A stretch of DNA of 40,151 nucleotides from Streptomyces bambusae (GTDB taxonomy: Bacteria; Actinomycetota; Actinomycetes; Streptomycetales; Streptomycetaceae), in contig NZ_JAJAUZ010000063.1 in NCBI RefSeq assembly GCF_020532645.1, positions 1 to 40,151 on the forward strand, in the 5' to 3' direction. The position numbers and the translations under genes were made by a program. The notes below the pieces were generated by a model. The model ran no database searches, was not told the DNA's origin, and was given only the letters and a program-made list of their open reading frames with translations. Below, one piece after another: positions 30,582-38,794 of the stretch (the first letter of the stretch is position 1; each line of letters begins with the position of its first letter).

Positions 30582-32816
30582 ATGCCGGAACCTGGATCAA
30601 GGGGCACGGAACAGGACACGGCGGGTTCGGCCGCGGCGCCGGGCTCGCCCCCTGCGGGGCGGATGACGCCCAAGTCGATCGCGGTCTGGTCGCTCGTCGC
30701 CCTCGTCGGCGCGGCCGGCTGGGCCGTGCTCGCGCTCTCCCGCGGCGAGGAGATCTCCGCGGCCTGGCTGCTGGCCGCCGCCCTGGGCTCGTACGCCATC
30801 GGCTACCGCTTCTACGCGCGCTTCATCTCCCGGCGGGTGCTCCAGGTCGACAAGACCCGGGCCACCCCCGCCGAGCGCCTCGACAACGGTGTCGACTTCC
30901 ACCCCACCGACCGGCGGGTGCTCTTCGGCCACCACTTCGCCGCCGTGGCCGGCGCCGGCCCGCTGGTCGGACCGGTGCTCGCCGCGCAGATGGGCTACCT
31001 GCCCGGGACCATCTGGATCGTGGCCGGCGTGATCTTCGCCGGTGCGGTGCAGGACATGGTCACCCTGTTCTTCTCCACCCGCCGCGACGGCCGCTCGCTC
31101 GGCCAGATGGCCCGTGAGGAGATCGGCCCGTTCGGCGGCGCGGCGGCGCTGGTCGCGGTCTTCGCCATCATGATCATCCTGCTGGCGGTGCTGGCACTGA
31201 TCATCGTCAACGCCCTCTCGCACTCGCCGTGGGGCGTCTTCTCGATCGGCATGACCATCCCGATCGCCCTGTTCATGGGCGTCTACCTGCGCATCCTGCG
31301 GCCCGGCCGGGTCACCGAGGTCTCGCTCATCGGCGTCGCCCTGCTGCTGCTCGCGATCGTCTCCGGCGGCTGGGTGGCCGAGTCCTCCCTCGCGGACTTC
31401 TTCACGCTGGAGAAGGAGACCCTGGTCGTCTGGATGGTCGTCTACGGCTTCCTGGCCTCGGTGCTGCCGGTCTGGCTGCTGCTCGCCCCGCGCGACTACC
31501 TCTCCACCTTCATGAAGATCGGCACCATCGCCCTGCTGGCCGTGGGTGTGGTCGTCGCCATGCCGACCCTGAAGATGCCGGCGGTCACGGACTTCGCGAG
31601 CCGCGGCGACGGTCCGGTGTTCGCCGGCTCGATGTTCCCGTTCGTCTTCATCACCATCGCCTGCGGAGCGCTCTCCGGTTTCCACTCCCTGGTCTCCTCG
31701 GGCACCACCCCGAAGATGATCCAGAAGGAGACCCAGGTACGGATGATCGGCTACGGGGCGATGCTCACCGAGTCGTTCGTCGCCGTCATGGCCGTCATCG
31801 CCGCCTGCATCATCGAGCCCGGCCTGTTCTTCGCCGTCAACTCCCCGCCGGGGGTGGTCGGCACCACCGTGGAGGCCGCCTCGCAGGCCGTGGGCAACTT
31901 CGGCTTCAGCATCTCCGGGGCCGAGCTGGCCCAGGCCGCCAAGGACGTCGAGGAGGCCAGCCTGCTCTCGCGCACCGGCGGCGCCCCGACCTTCGCACTC
32001 GGAATGTCGGAGATCTTCTCGTCGGTGGTCGGCGGGACCTCGATGAAGGCCTTCTGGTACCACTTCGCGATCATGTTCGAGGCGCTGTTCATCCTCACCA
32101 CCCTGGACGCGGGCACCCGCGTGGGCCGCTTCATGCTCCAGGACACCCTGGGCAACGTGGCCAAGCCGTTCAAGCAGGTCAGCTGGAAGCCGGGCGTGTG
32201 GATCACCAGCGCGGTGGTCGTCGGCGCCTGGGGCTACTTCCTGTGGGTGGGCGTGAAGGACCCGCTGGGTGGCATCAACCAGCTCTTCCCGCTGTTCGGC
32301 ATCGCGAACCAGCTGCTCGCCGCGGTCGCCCTCGCCGTCTGCACCACCCTGCTGGTGAAGTCCGGCCGCCTGAAGTGGGCCTGGGTCACCGCCGTCCCGC
32401 TGGCCTGGGACGCCACCGTCACCCTGACCGCCAGCTGGCAGAAGGTGTTCTCGGAGGACCCGCGGGTCGGCTTCTTCGCCCAGCGGGACAAGTTCCAGGC
32501 GGGCATCGACGCCGACAAGGTGCTGCCGCCCGCCAAGACCATGGACGAAATGCACACCGTGGTCACCAACGCCACCGTGGACGGGGTGCTCTCGGCCCTC
32601 TTCGCCCTGCTGATCGTCGTCGTGCTGGCGGACGCCGCGCGGGTCTGCATCAAGGCGGTCCGCCGCCCGGAGACGGTCGAGCTGCACGAGACCCCGTACG
32701 TCCGCTCCGCCATCGTGGCGCCCGCCGGGCTCTTCCCGACCGCCGAGGAGAAGGCCGAGCTGGCCGCGGCCGGCCTCGAACTGGCCTCCGGCCGGGACCG
32801 GGGACCGGCGTCGTGA
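30582..32816 (+). CDS. cstA: CstA-family carbon-starvation / pyruvate transporter
   Basis: The 744-aa protein has about 16-18 transmembrane helices. Family signatures include FGHHFAAVAGAGPLVGPVLA, YLPGTIWIVAGVIFAGAVQD, FHSLVSSGTTPKMIQKETQV and FILTTLDAGTRVGRFMLQD. CstA and BtsT proteins import pyruvate or peptides under starvation. A soluble Gly/Pro-rich lead of about 28 residues precedes the first helix. TAGATT just before 30545 may be the -10. The last base of its stop lies in the start of the YbdD gene, the usual CstA partner. Confidence 0.93.
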   Translation: MPEPGSRGTEQDTAGSAAAPGSPPAGRMTPKSIAVWSLVALVGAAGWAVLALSRGEEISAAWLLAAALGSYAIGYRFYARFISRRVLQVDKTRATPAERLDNGVDFHPTDRRVLFGHHFAAVAGAGPLVGPVLAAQMGYLPGTIWIVAGVIFAGAVQDMVTLFFSTRRDGRSLGQMAREEIGPFGGAAALVAVFAIMIILLAVLALIIVNALSHSPWGVFSIGMTIPIALFMGVYLRILRPGRVTEVSLIGVALLLLAIVSGGWVAESSLADFFTLEKETLVVWMVVYGFLASVLPVWLLLAPRDYLSTFMKIGTIALLAVGVVVAMPTLKMPAVTDFASRGDGPVFAGSMFPFVFITIACGALSGFHSLVSSGTTPKMIQKETQVRMIGYGAMLTESFVAVMAVIAACIIEPGLFFAVNSPPGVVGTTVEAASQAVGNFGFSISGAELAQAAKDVEEASLLSRTGGAPTFALGMSEIFSSVVGGTSMKAFWYHFAIMFEALFILTTLDAGTRVGRFMLQDTLGNVAKPFKQVSWKPGVWITSAVVVGAWGYFLWVGVKDPLGGINQLFPLFGIANQLLAAVALAVCTTLLVKSGRLKWAWVTAVPLAWDATVTLTASWQKVFSEDPRVGFFAQRDKFQAGIDADKVLPPAKTMDEMHTVVTNATVDGVLSALFALLIVVVLADAARVCIKAVRRPETVELHETPYVRSAIVAPAGLFPTAEEKAELAAAGLELASGRDRGPAS

Positions 32817-33010
32817 CCGCCGTCCGCGGGGCCTTCGACCGGGTCCGGTTCTACGTCCGCGAGTTCTCCGGGGAGGCCGCGTACGACCGGTACGTCGCGC
32901 ACGCCCGCGGACACGACCCGGACGCCCCGGTCCTGACCCGGCGGGCCTTCGAGCGGGCCCGCACGGACGCCCGCGAGGCCGACCCCCGCGAGGGCTTCCG
33001 CTGCTGCTGA
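32813..33010 (+). CDS. YbdD/YjiX family small protein
   Basis: The 65-aa protein is a single YbdD/YjiX (DUF466) domain: FDRVRFYVREFSGEAAYDRY, VAHARGHDPDAPVLTRRAF, ending in GFRCC. It is encoded with CstA-type transporters in many bacteria and is thought to be needed for their activity. GTG 32813 overlaps the cstA stop by four bases, so the two are translated together. Confidence 0.92.
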   Translation: MTAVRGAFDRVRFYVREFSGEAAYDRYVAHARGHDPDAPVLTRRAFERARTDAREADPREGFRCC

Positions 33011-33032
33011 GGGGAGCGTCCCGGACCCGTAC

Positions 33033-33064
33033 GAAGGGCCCCGCCGGATCCGGCGGGGCCCTTC
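33033..33064. terminator. Terminator after the cstA operon
   Basis: A 32-base perfect palindrome: GAAGGGCCCCGCCG, GATC, CGGCGGGGCCCTTC, ending in a short T-containing run. Confidence 0.9.
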
Positions 33065-33157
33065 GCCGTACCCGCGGCAGACCTGCCCAAGCCGGGCTCG
33101 TGGAGGGCCCGGTGCTCACCCACCGCCGCCACCCGTTGGCGTAGCGCAATCAGGTCG

Positions 33158-33205
33158 ACACAACATCTAGGGGGTCGCACACGAGGCTGCCCCCACATGT
33201 ATGCT
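33158..33205 (+). promoter_or_regulatory. Paired NrdR boxes on the nrdAB promoter
   Basis: Box 1 (33158-33173) is ACACAACATCTAGGGG. Box 2 (33190-33205) contains CACATGTATGCT. Their aligned cores ACATCTAG and ACATGTAT are exactly 32 bp apart, three helical turns, as for NrdR operators. TATGCT at 33200-33205 is the likely -10, so box 2 covers it and +1 falls near 33212. Confidence 0.7.
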
Positions 33206-33211
33206 CGTCCT

Positions 33212-33313
33212 CGCTGTCGCCGCAGGGGAATCCGGTGGGAATCCGGAACTGTCCCGCAACGGTATGAGATGCACTGATCTGTGCGATGCGAGTCCGAAGA
33301 CCTGCCGACAGCG
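33212..33313 (+). ncRNA. Cobalamin (B12) riboswitch controlling nrdAB
   Basis: P1 is CGCTGTCG (33212-33219) with CGACAGCG (33306-33313). The core runs GGGAATCCGGTGGGAATCCG, then GAACTGTCCCGCAACGG. The B12 box is GAGTCCGAAGACCTGCCG at 33290-33307. These are hallmark parts of AdoCbl aptamers. The 174 bases between aptamer and start codon form the expression platform. In S. coelicolor the nrdABS leader carries the same switch: with B12 present, class I reductase is off and the B12-dependent NrdJ takes over. Confidence 0.92.
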
Positions 33314-33487
33314 TGCCCGGGTCGACCGAACCGGGTCCAGACACGTCCGGGTCTCGCGGGTTGGGCCGGCGGACGCCATGCGGAGACGCGCTGCCCGCCC
33401 TGCCACGGGCCGCCGCGCGCCTCCTTCCGCATGCGCGCTCGCGCCCCGCCCCGAAGGCAACGGGCCGAGCGAGGGAGAGCCCCCACC

Positions 33488-35887
33488 GTGACCATCGCGC
33501 CTTCCGCACCGCGCGCCGAGTCCGACCAGCCCGAGGCCGAAGGCCCCGGCGCCGCGCTGCTGCGCACCCTCACCGACCTCACCGCCGACCTGCCCGACAC
33601 GGACCCCGGCCGGGTGGCCGCCGCCGCGCTCCGCGGCCGCAGCGCCGACGCCGACGAGGCCGAGCTGCGCGGGCTGGCGACCGAGGCGGCCGCGGGGCTC
33701 ATCTCCGAGGACCCGGCGTACTCGAAGCTCGCCGCCCGCCTGCTGACGCTCGCCATCGCGGAGGAGGCGGCCTCCCAGGGCGCGACCTCCTTCTCGGCCT
33801 CCGTCGAGGCCGGCCACCGCGAGGGCCTGATCGCCGACCGCACCGCCGAGTTCGTCCGCACCCACGCGGCCCGGCTCGACGCGCTGGTCGAGCACGCCCT
33901 CGCGGACGGCGCGGACGACCGGTTCGGCTTCTTCGGCCTGCGCACCCTGCACAGCCGCTACCTGCTGCGCCACCCGATCACCCGGCAGGTCGTCGAGACC
34001 CCGCAGCACTTCATGCTGCGCGTGGCCTGCGGCCTCGCCGAGGACCAGAGCGTCCGCGCCGTGGAGGAGGTGGCCTCCCTGTACGGCCTGATGAGCCGCC
34101 TGGACTACCTGCCGTCCTCCCCCACCCTGTTCAACTCGGGCACCCGGCACCCGCAGATGTCCTCCTGCTACCTGCTGGACTCCCCCCTGGACGAGCTGGA
34201 CTCGATCTACGACCGCTACCACCAGGTGGCGCGCCTGTCGAAGCACGCGGGCGGCATCGGCCTGTCGTACTCCCGCATCCGCGCCCGCGGTTCCCTGATC
34301 CGCGGCACCAACGGCCACTCCAACGGCATCGTGCCGTTCCTGAAGACCCTCGACGCGTCCGTCGCCGCGGTCAACCAGGGCGGCCGCCGCAAGGGTGCCG
34401 CCGCCGTGTACCTGGAGACCTGGCACGCGGACATCGAGGAGTTCCTGGAGCTCCGCGACAACACGGGTGAGGACGCCCGCCGCACCCACAACCTGAACCT
34501 CGCCCACTGGATCCCGGACGAGTTCATGCGCCGCGTGAACGCCGACGCCGACTGGTCGCTGTTCTCCCCGTCCAACGTGCCCGAGCTGGTCGACCTGTAC
34601 GGCGACGAGTTCGACGAGGCCTACCGCAAGGCCGAGGCCGCGGGCCTGGCGAAGAAGACCATGCCGGCCCGCGAGCTGTACGGCCGCATGATGCGCACCC
34701 TCGCGCAGACCGGCCAGGGCTGGATGACGTTCAAGGACGCCTCCAACCGGACCGCGAACCAGACCGCCCTGCCCGGCAGCGTGGTCCACTCCTCCAACCT
34801 GTGCACCGAGATCATCGAGGTCACCGACGACGGCGAGACGGCCGTCTGCAACCTCGGCTCGGTCAACCTGGGCGCGTTCGTGCTGACCGAGACGGGCGAC
34901 ATGGACTGGGAGCGGCTGGACGAGACCGTCCGCACCGCCGTGACCTTCCTCGACCGCGTGGTGGACATCAACTTCTACCCGACCGAGCAGGCCGGCCGGT
35001 CCAACGCCCGCTGGCGGCCGGTGGGCCTGGGCGCCATGGGCCTCCAGGACGTGTTCTTCAAGCTGCGGCTGCCGTTCGACTCGGCCGCGGCGAAGGCCCT
35101 GTCCACGAAGATCGCCGAGCGCATCATGCTCGCCGCGTACGAGGCGTCCGCCGACCTCGCCGAGCGCAGCGGCCCGGTGCCCGCCTGGGCGGAGACCCGT
35201 ACCGCGCAGGGCGTGCTGCACCCCGACCACTACGGCAGCGCCGCCGAGCGCCACTGGCCGGAGCGCTGGGACGCGCTGCGCGCCCGGATCGCCGAGACCG
35301 GCATGCGCAACTCGCTGCTGCTGGCGATCGCGCCGACCGCCACCATCGCCTCGATCGCGGGCGTGTACGAGTGCATCGAGCCGCAGGTCTCCAACCTGTT
35401 CAAGCGCGAGACCCTCAGCGGCGAGTTCCTCCAGGTCAACGGCTACCTGGTGGAGGAGCTGAAGCAGCTCGGCGTGTGGGACGCGCAGACCCGCGAGGCG
35501 CTGCGCGACGCGTCCGGCTCGGTGCAGGGCTTCGGCTGGATCCCGGCCGAGGTGCGCGAGCTGTACCGCACGGCGTGGGAGATCCCGCAGCGCGGCCTGA
35601 TCGGCATGGCGGCCGCCCGTACCCCGTACCTCGACCAGAGCCAGTCCCTGAACCTGTTCATGGAGACGCCGACCATCGGCAAGCTCAGCTCGATGTACGC
35701 GTACGCCTGGAAGCAGGGTCTGAAGACCACCTACTACCTGCGCTCGCGCCCGGCGACGAAGATCGCCCGCGCCGCGTCCGGCTCCGCCGCCGTCCCGGCC
35801 GCCGCCACTCCCCTCCCGCAGGCCGTCGACGCCGAGGCGCTGGCCTGCTCCCTTGAGAACCCCGAGTCCTGCGAGGCCTGCCAGTGA
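33488..35887 (+). CDS. nrdA: Class I ribonucleotide reductase, large subunit
   Basis: The 799-aa protein reduces ribonucleoside diphosphates to deoxy forms with NrdB. The catalytic triad N437-C439-E441 lies in SSNLCTEIIE. C227 (MSSCYLL) and C454 (AVCNLGSVNL) form the redox pair, and C787, C795 and C798 at the tail (CSLENPESCEACQ) reload it. The specificity loop region is YSRIRARGSLIRGTNGHSNG. The N-terminal region (residues 20-85) looks like the helical part of an ATP-cone without its first VxKRDG hairpin. GTG 33488 is used; extending the frame to 33281 would read the riboswitch. It overlaps nrdB by four bases. Confidence 0.96.
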   Translation: MTIAPSAPRAESDQPEAEGPGAALLRTLTDLTADLPDTDPGRVAAAALRGRSADADEAELRGLATEAAAGLISEDPAYSKLAARLLTLAIAEEAASQGATSFSASVEAGHREGLIADRTAEFVRTHAARLDALVEHALADGADDRFGFFGLRTLHSRYLLRHPITRQVVETPQHFMLRVACGLAEDQSVRAVEEVASLYGLMSRLDYLPSSPTLFNSGTRHPQMSSCYLLDSPLDELDSIYDRYHQVARLSKHAGGIGLSYSRIRARGSLIRGTNGHSNGIVPFLKTLDASVAAVNQGGRRKGAAAVYLETWHADIEEFLELRDNTGEDARRTHNLNLAHWIPDEFMRRVNADADWSLFSPSNVPELVDLYGDEFDEAYRKAEAAGLAKKTMPARELYGRMMRTLAQTGQGWMTFKDASNRTANQTALPGSVVHSSNLCTEIIEVTDDGETAVCNLGSVNLGAFVLTETGDMDWERLDETVRTAVTFLDRVVDINFYPTEQAGRSNARWRPVGLGAMGLQDVFFKLRLPFDSAAAKALSTKIAERIMLAAYEASADLAERSGPVPAWAETRTAQGVLHPDHYGSAAERHWPERWDALRARIAETGMRNSLLLAIAPTATIASIAGVYECIEPQVSNLFKRETLSGEFLQVNGYLVEELKQLGVWDAQTREALRDASGSVQGFGWIPAEVRELYRTAWEIPQRGLIGMAAARTPYLDQSQSLNLFMETPTIGKLSSMYAYAWKQGLKTTYYLRSRPATKIARAASGSAAVPAAATPLPQAVDAEALACSLENPESCEACQ

Positions 35888-36900
35888 GCACCCCCCGATC
35901 CCAGAACCTGCTCGACCCCGGCTTCGAGCTGACCCTGCGTCCGATGCGCTACCCGGACTTCTACGAGCGCTACCGGGACGCGATCAAGAACACGTGGACG
36001 GTGGAGGAGGTCGACCTCCACTCGGACGTGGCGGACCTCGCCAAGCTGACGCCGGCCGAGCAGCACATGATCGGCCGTCTGGTGGCGTTCTTCGCGACGG
36101 GCGACTCGATCGTGGCGAACAACCTGGTCCTGACGCTGTACAAGCACATCAACTCCCCGGAGGCGCGCCTGTACCTGTCGCGCCAGCTGTTCGAGGAGGC
36201 CGTGCACGTCCAGTTCTACCTGACGCTGCTCGACACCTACCTGCCCGACCCGGAGGACCGCACGGCGGCCTTCGCGGCGGTCGAGAACATCCCGTCCATC
36301 CGCGAGAAGGCGCAGTTCTGCTTCAAGTGGATGGACTCGGTCGAGAAGATCGACCGGCTGGAGACGGCCGCCGACCGCCGCCGCTTCCTGCTGAACCTGA
36401 TCTGCTTCGCCGCGTGCATCGAGGGCCTGTTCTTCTACGGCGCCTTCGCGTACGTGTACTGGTTCCGGTCGCGCGGCCTGCTGCACGGCCTGGCGACCGG
36501 CACCAACTGGGTGTTCCGCGACGAGACCATGCACATGAACTTCGCCTTCGAGGTCGTGGACACGGTCCGCAAGGAGGAGCCGGAGCTCTTCGACGACGAG
36601 CTGCGGCAGCAGGTCACGGACATGCTGACGGAGGCCGTGGAGGCGGAGCTGCAGTTCGGCCGCGACCTGTGCGGTGACGGCCTGCCGGGCATGAACACCG
36701 AGTCGATGCGCGAGTACCTGCAGTGCGTCGCCGACCAGCGCCTGGTCCGCCTGGGCTTCGCGCCGGTGTTCGGCTCGGAGAACCCGTTCTCCTTCATGGA
36801 GCTCCAGGGCGTCCAGGAGCTGACGAACTTCTTCGAGCGCCGCCCCTCGGCGTACCAGGTGGCCGTCGAGGGCACCGTGGACCTCGACGAGGACTTCTAG
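35884..36900 (+). CDS. nrdB: Class I ribonucleotide reductase, small subunit
   Basis: The 338-aa ferritin-like subunit holds the metal centre. D74 (ATGDSIVANN), E105 and H108 (FEEAVHVQFY) are the first metal ligands. Y112 lies four residues after H108, matching the radical Tyr122 of E. coli NrdB. The second half supplies CIEGLFFYGAF and FRDETMHMNF. The C-terminal tail docks to NrdA. GTG 35884 overlaps the nrdA stop as GTGA. A third gene of the S. coelicolor operon, nrdS, is not found here, because a terminator follows. Confidence 0.96.
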   Translation: MSTPRSQNLLDPGFELTLRPMRYPDFYERYRDAIKNTWTVEEVDLHSDVADLAKLTPAEQHMIGRLVAFFATGDSIVANNLVLTLYKHINSPEARLYLSRQLFEEAVHVQFYLTLLDTYLPDPEDRTAAFAAVENIPSIREKAQFCFKWMDSVEKIDRLETAADRRRFLLNLICFAACIEGLFFYGAFAYVYWFRSRGLLHGLATGTNWVFRDETMHMNFAFEVVDTVRKEEPELFDDELRQQVTDMLTEAVEAELQFGRDLCGDGLPGMNTESMREYLQCVADQRLVRLGFAPVFGSENPFSFMELQGVQELTNFFERRPSAYQVAVEGTVDLDEDF

Positions 36901-36922
36901 TCCACGAAGGCCCGTATGACGG

Positions 36923-36958
36923 AGGGCCCCGCACCGGAGCGATCCGGTGCGGGGCCCT
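36923..36958. terminator. Bidirectional terminator between nrdB and def
   Basis: AGGGCCCCGCACCGGA (36923-36938) pairs with TCCGGTGCGGGGCCCT (36943-36958) across GCGA, all 16 pairs matching. Confidence 0.9.
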
Positions 36959-36977
36959 TCGTGCGGACCGGCCTGCG

Positions 36978-37622
36978 CTACTGGGCGTTCGGGACGGTCT
37001 CGTAGCGCGGGGTGCCCTCGGCCATCTGGCGCAGCGCGTCCTTGCGGTCGCGCTTCGAGAGGCGGTCGATGTACAGGTAGCCGTACAGGTGGTCGGTCTC
37101 GTGCTGGAGGCAGCGGGCGAAGTAGCCGGTGCCGCGCACCTTGATCGGGTTGCCCTGGACGTCCTGGCCGTGCACCTCGGCGTAGTCCGGGCGGGCCAGT
37201 GCGGCGTACGCGGTCGGCACCGACAGGCAGCCCTCGTTGGAGTCGTCGAGGATGCGGCGGTCGGCCGGCAGCTCCTGGAGGACCGGGTTGACGACCACGC
37301 CGGTGTGGCGGACGCCGTCGTCGTCGGGGCAGTCGTACACGAAGACCTTGAGGTCCACGCCGATCTGGTTGGCGGCCAGGCCCACGCCCTCGGCGGCCTT
37401 CTGGCTCGCGAACATGTCGTCGACGAGCGCGGCGAGCTCGTCGCCGAAGTCGGTGACGTCCTTGCACTCGCGGTGCAGGACGGGGTTGCCCACGACCGTG
37501 ATCGGACGGGCGGTGCCGCGCTCCCGGTGGGCGAGCTCGCGCGCCTCGCAGTCCTCGGTGTCCACGACGTAGCCGTCGTTCACCTCTGCGGGCTCGCCGA
37601 CCGTGTTCTCCTGCTGCGACAT
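36978..37622 (-). CDS. def: Peptide deformylase
   Basis: The 214-aa enzyme removes the formyl group from new N-terminal methionines. The three PDF motifs are GVGLAANQIG (79-88), EGCLSVP (130-136, with metal ligand C132) and QHETDH (173-178, with H174 and H178 as ligands and E175 as catalyst). An N-terminal extension of about 35 acidic residues precedes the domain, and a basic-to-acidic tail follows. It is one of probably several paralogues in the genome. ATG 37622 has GGCGGAG directly upstream. Confidence 0.95.
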   Translation of the reverse strand: MSQQENTVGEPAEVNDGYVVDTEDCEARELAHRERGTARPITVVGNPVLHRECKDVTDFGDELAALVDDMFASQKAAEGVGLAANQIGVDLKVFVYDCPDDDGVRHTGVVVNPVLQELPADRRILDDSNEGCLSVPTAYAALARPDYAEVHGQDVQGNPIKVRGTGYFARCLQHETDHLYGYLYIDRLSKRDRKDALRQMAEGTPRYETVPNAQ

Positions 37623-37679
37623 CTCCGCCGTACGCCTTCCGTAAGTCCCGGGTGTGCCCGTACAGAGTACGGGGAGCGG

Positions 37680-38675
37680 TCAGCAGACTTCTTCGAGATC
37701 CCGCCACTCACGGGTGTCCGGGCTGTCGGCGACCCAGCCGTCGAGCAGTCCGCGGACCAGTCCGGCGGGGGCCGCGATGCCGCATTCGCGCTCCGGCACC
37801 CACAGCGAGCCGGAGCCGGCCGTCCGGTGGCCCAGCGGGCCGGGGTGGCCGGGTTCGCTGTGGTCGTGCGGGTCGAGGTGCTCGCCGTCGCCCTCGCCGC
37901 TGGGCATCGCGCTCTCGGAGCAGGTCCGGCACAGCAGCCGGACCGACGAGGACCAGTCCTCGGCGGCGAACCCGGCGTCGGAGGCCAGCTGCTCCAGGGC
38001 GTCCCGGTCGTGCTCGGTGGCCGCCTCCAGCAGCACCACCCAGGTCGGCACCGGCGACGGCGCCCACAGCTCGATCTCGTCGAAGACGGGGTACGCCGGG
38101 CCGGCGGCGGTCACCCGTTCGCCGTGCGGGACACCGTCGTGCAGGACCACCTCGCCCCAGCGCCGCCCGGAGGACGGAAGCGGGATCGAGAGGACCTCCA
38201 TCCGGGCCGGATCGAGCCTGCGGCCCCACACGACCTCGGCCTCGCCCTCCGGCGACAGCCGTACGGCCGCACTGCCCAGCTCCATGCCGACCGGCTCGCC
38301 GGTGCCGGTCCCGCCGCGCGGGTCGCCGGGCACCTTCAGCCCGTACGCCTGCCAGGCGCGCCGGGCCAGCGGCCAGTCCTGGAGGGCGGTGGCGGCGATG
38401 CCGACGTTCCACCAGTCGGGGGCCCCGGTCTCCCGGTCGAGCAGGGCGACGGCGCGCAGCCCGGCGGCCCGCGCCTGTTCCCAGTCGTGCCGGAACTTGT
38501 GCAGCAGGGCCAGGTTGAACCAGGACTCCGACAGCCATGGCTCCATGTCGGCGGCGCGCGTCAGCAGCGCCCCCGCGTCCTCGTACCGGCCGTCGCCGAT
38601 CAGCGTGAACGCGCGGTCGGTGGCCTGCCGCCACGAGGCGGAGGGCCGATGCCGTACCTTCCCGAAGATCCTCAC
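37680..38675 (-). CDS. TPR-containing protein with large C-terminal domain, unknown function
   Basis: The 331-aa protein begins with a TPR-like helical part (ASWRQATDRAFTLIGDGRYE, WLSESWFNLALLHKFRHDWE, WWNVGIAATALQDWPLARRA) up to about residue 115. A mixed domain of about 200 residues follows, with VWGRRLDPARMEVLSIPLPS and LWAPSPVPTWVVLLEAATEH. CRTCSESAMPSGEGDGEHLD and HDHSEPGHPG add possible metal ligands near residues 250-280. I cannot assign an activity. Related Streptomyces proteins are annotated only as tetratricopeptide. GTG 38675 is selected because the frame upstream runs into an intergenic repeat. Confidence 0.8.
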   Translation of the reverse strand: MRIFGKVRHRPSASWRQATDRAFTLIGDGRYEDAGALLTRAADMEPWLSESWFNLALLHKFRHDWEQARAAGLRAVALLDRETGAPDWWNVGIAATALQDWPLARRAWQAYGLKVPGDPRGGTGTGEPVGMELGSAAVRLSPEGEAEVVWGRRLDPARMEVLSIPLPSSGRRWGEVVLHDGVPHGERVTAAGPAYPVFDEIELWAPSPVPTWVVLLEAATEHDRDALEQLASDAGFAAEDWSSSVRLLCRTCSESAMPSGEGDGEHLDPHDHSEPGHPGPLGHRTAGSGSLWVPERECGIAAPAGLVRGLLDGWVADSPDTREWRDLEEVC

Positions 38676-38683
38676 GATTCCCG

Positions 38684-38723
38684 CCTGCCTGGGGGCACCT
38701 CCCAGCGGTGACTGGGGGCAACG
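38684..38723. repeat. Streptomyces intergenic repeat (GGGGGCACCTCCCAG type)
   Basis: CCTGGGGGCACCTCCCAGCG, followed by GTGACTGGGGGCA, is a short element seen in many Streptomyces intergenic regions. It folds by pairing CTGGGGG with CCTCCCAG-like arms. Here it lies in the leader of the TPR gene. Confidence 0.6.
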
Positions 38724-38794
38724 GTGCAGCCTTGCGGACACTCTCACTTCGCATCCAACCATGCCCACTCGGACGGCCGCTCATTACCCGTGGG

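Noticed and set aside
33281..33487. N-terminal extension of NrdA into the leader
   Set aside because: It would translate the riboswitch B12 box and expression platform. The residues are low-complexity Arg/Pro/Gly, and GTG 33488 has a ribosome site.
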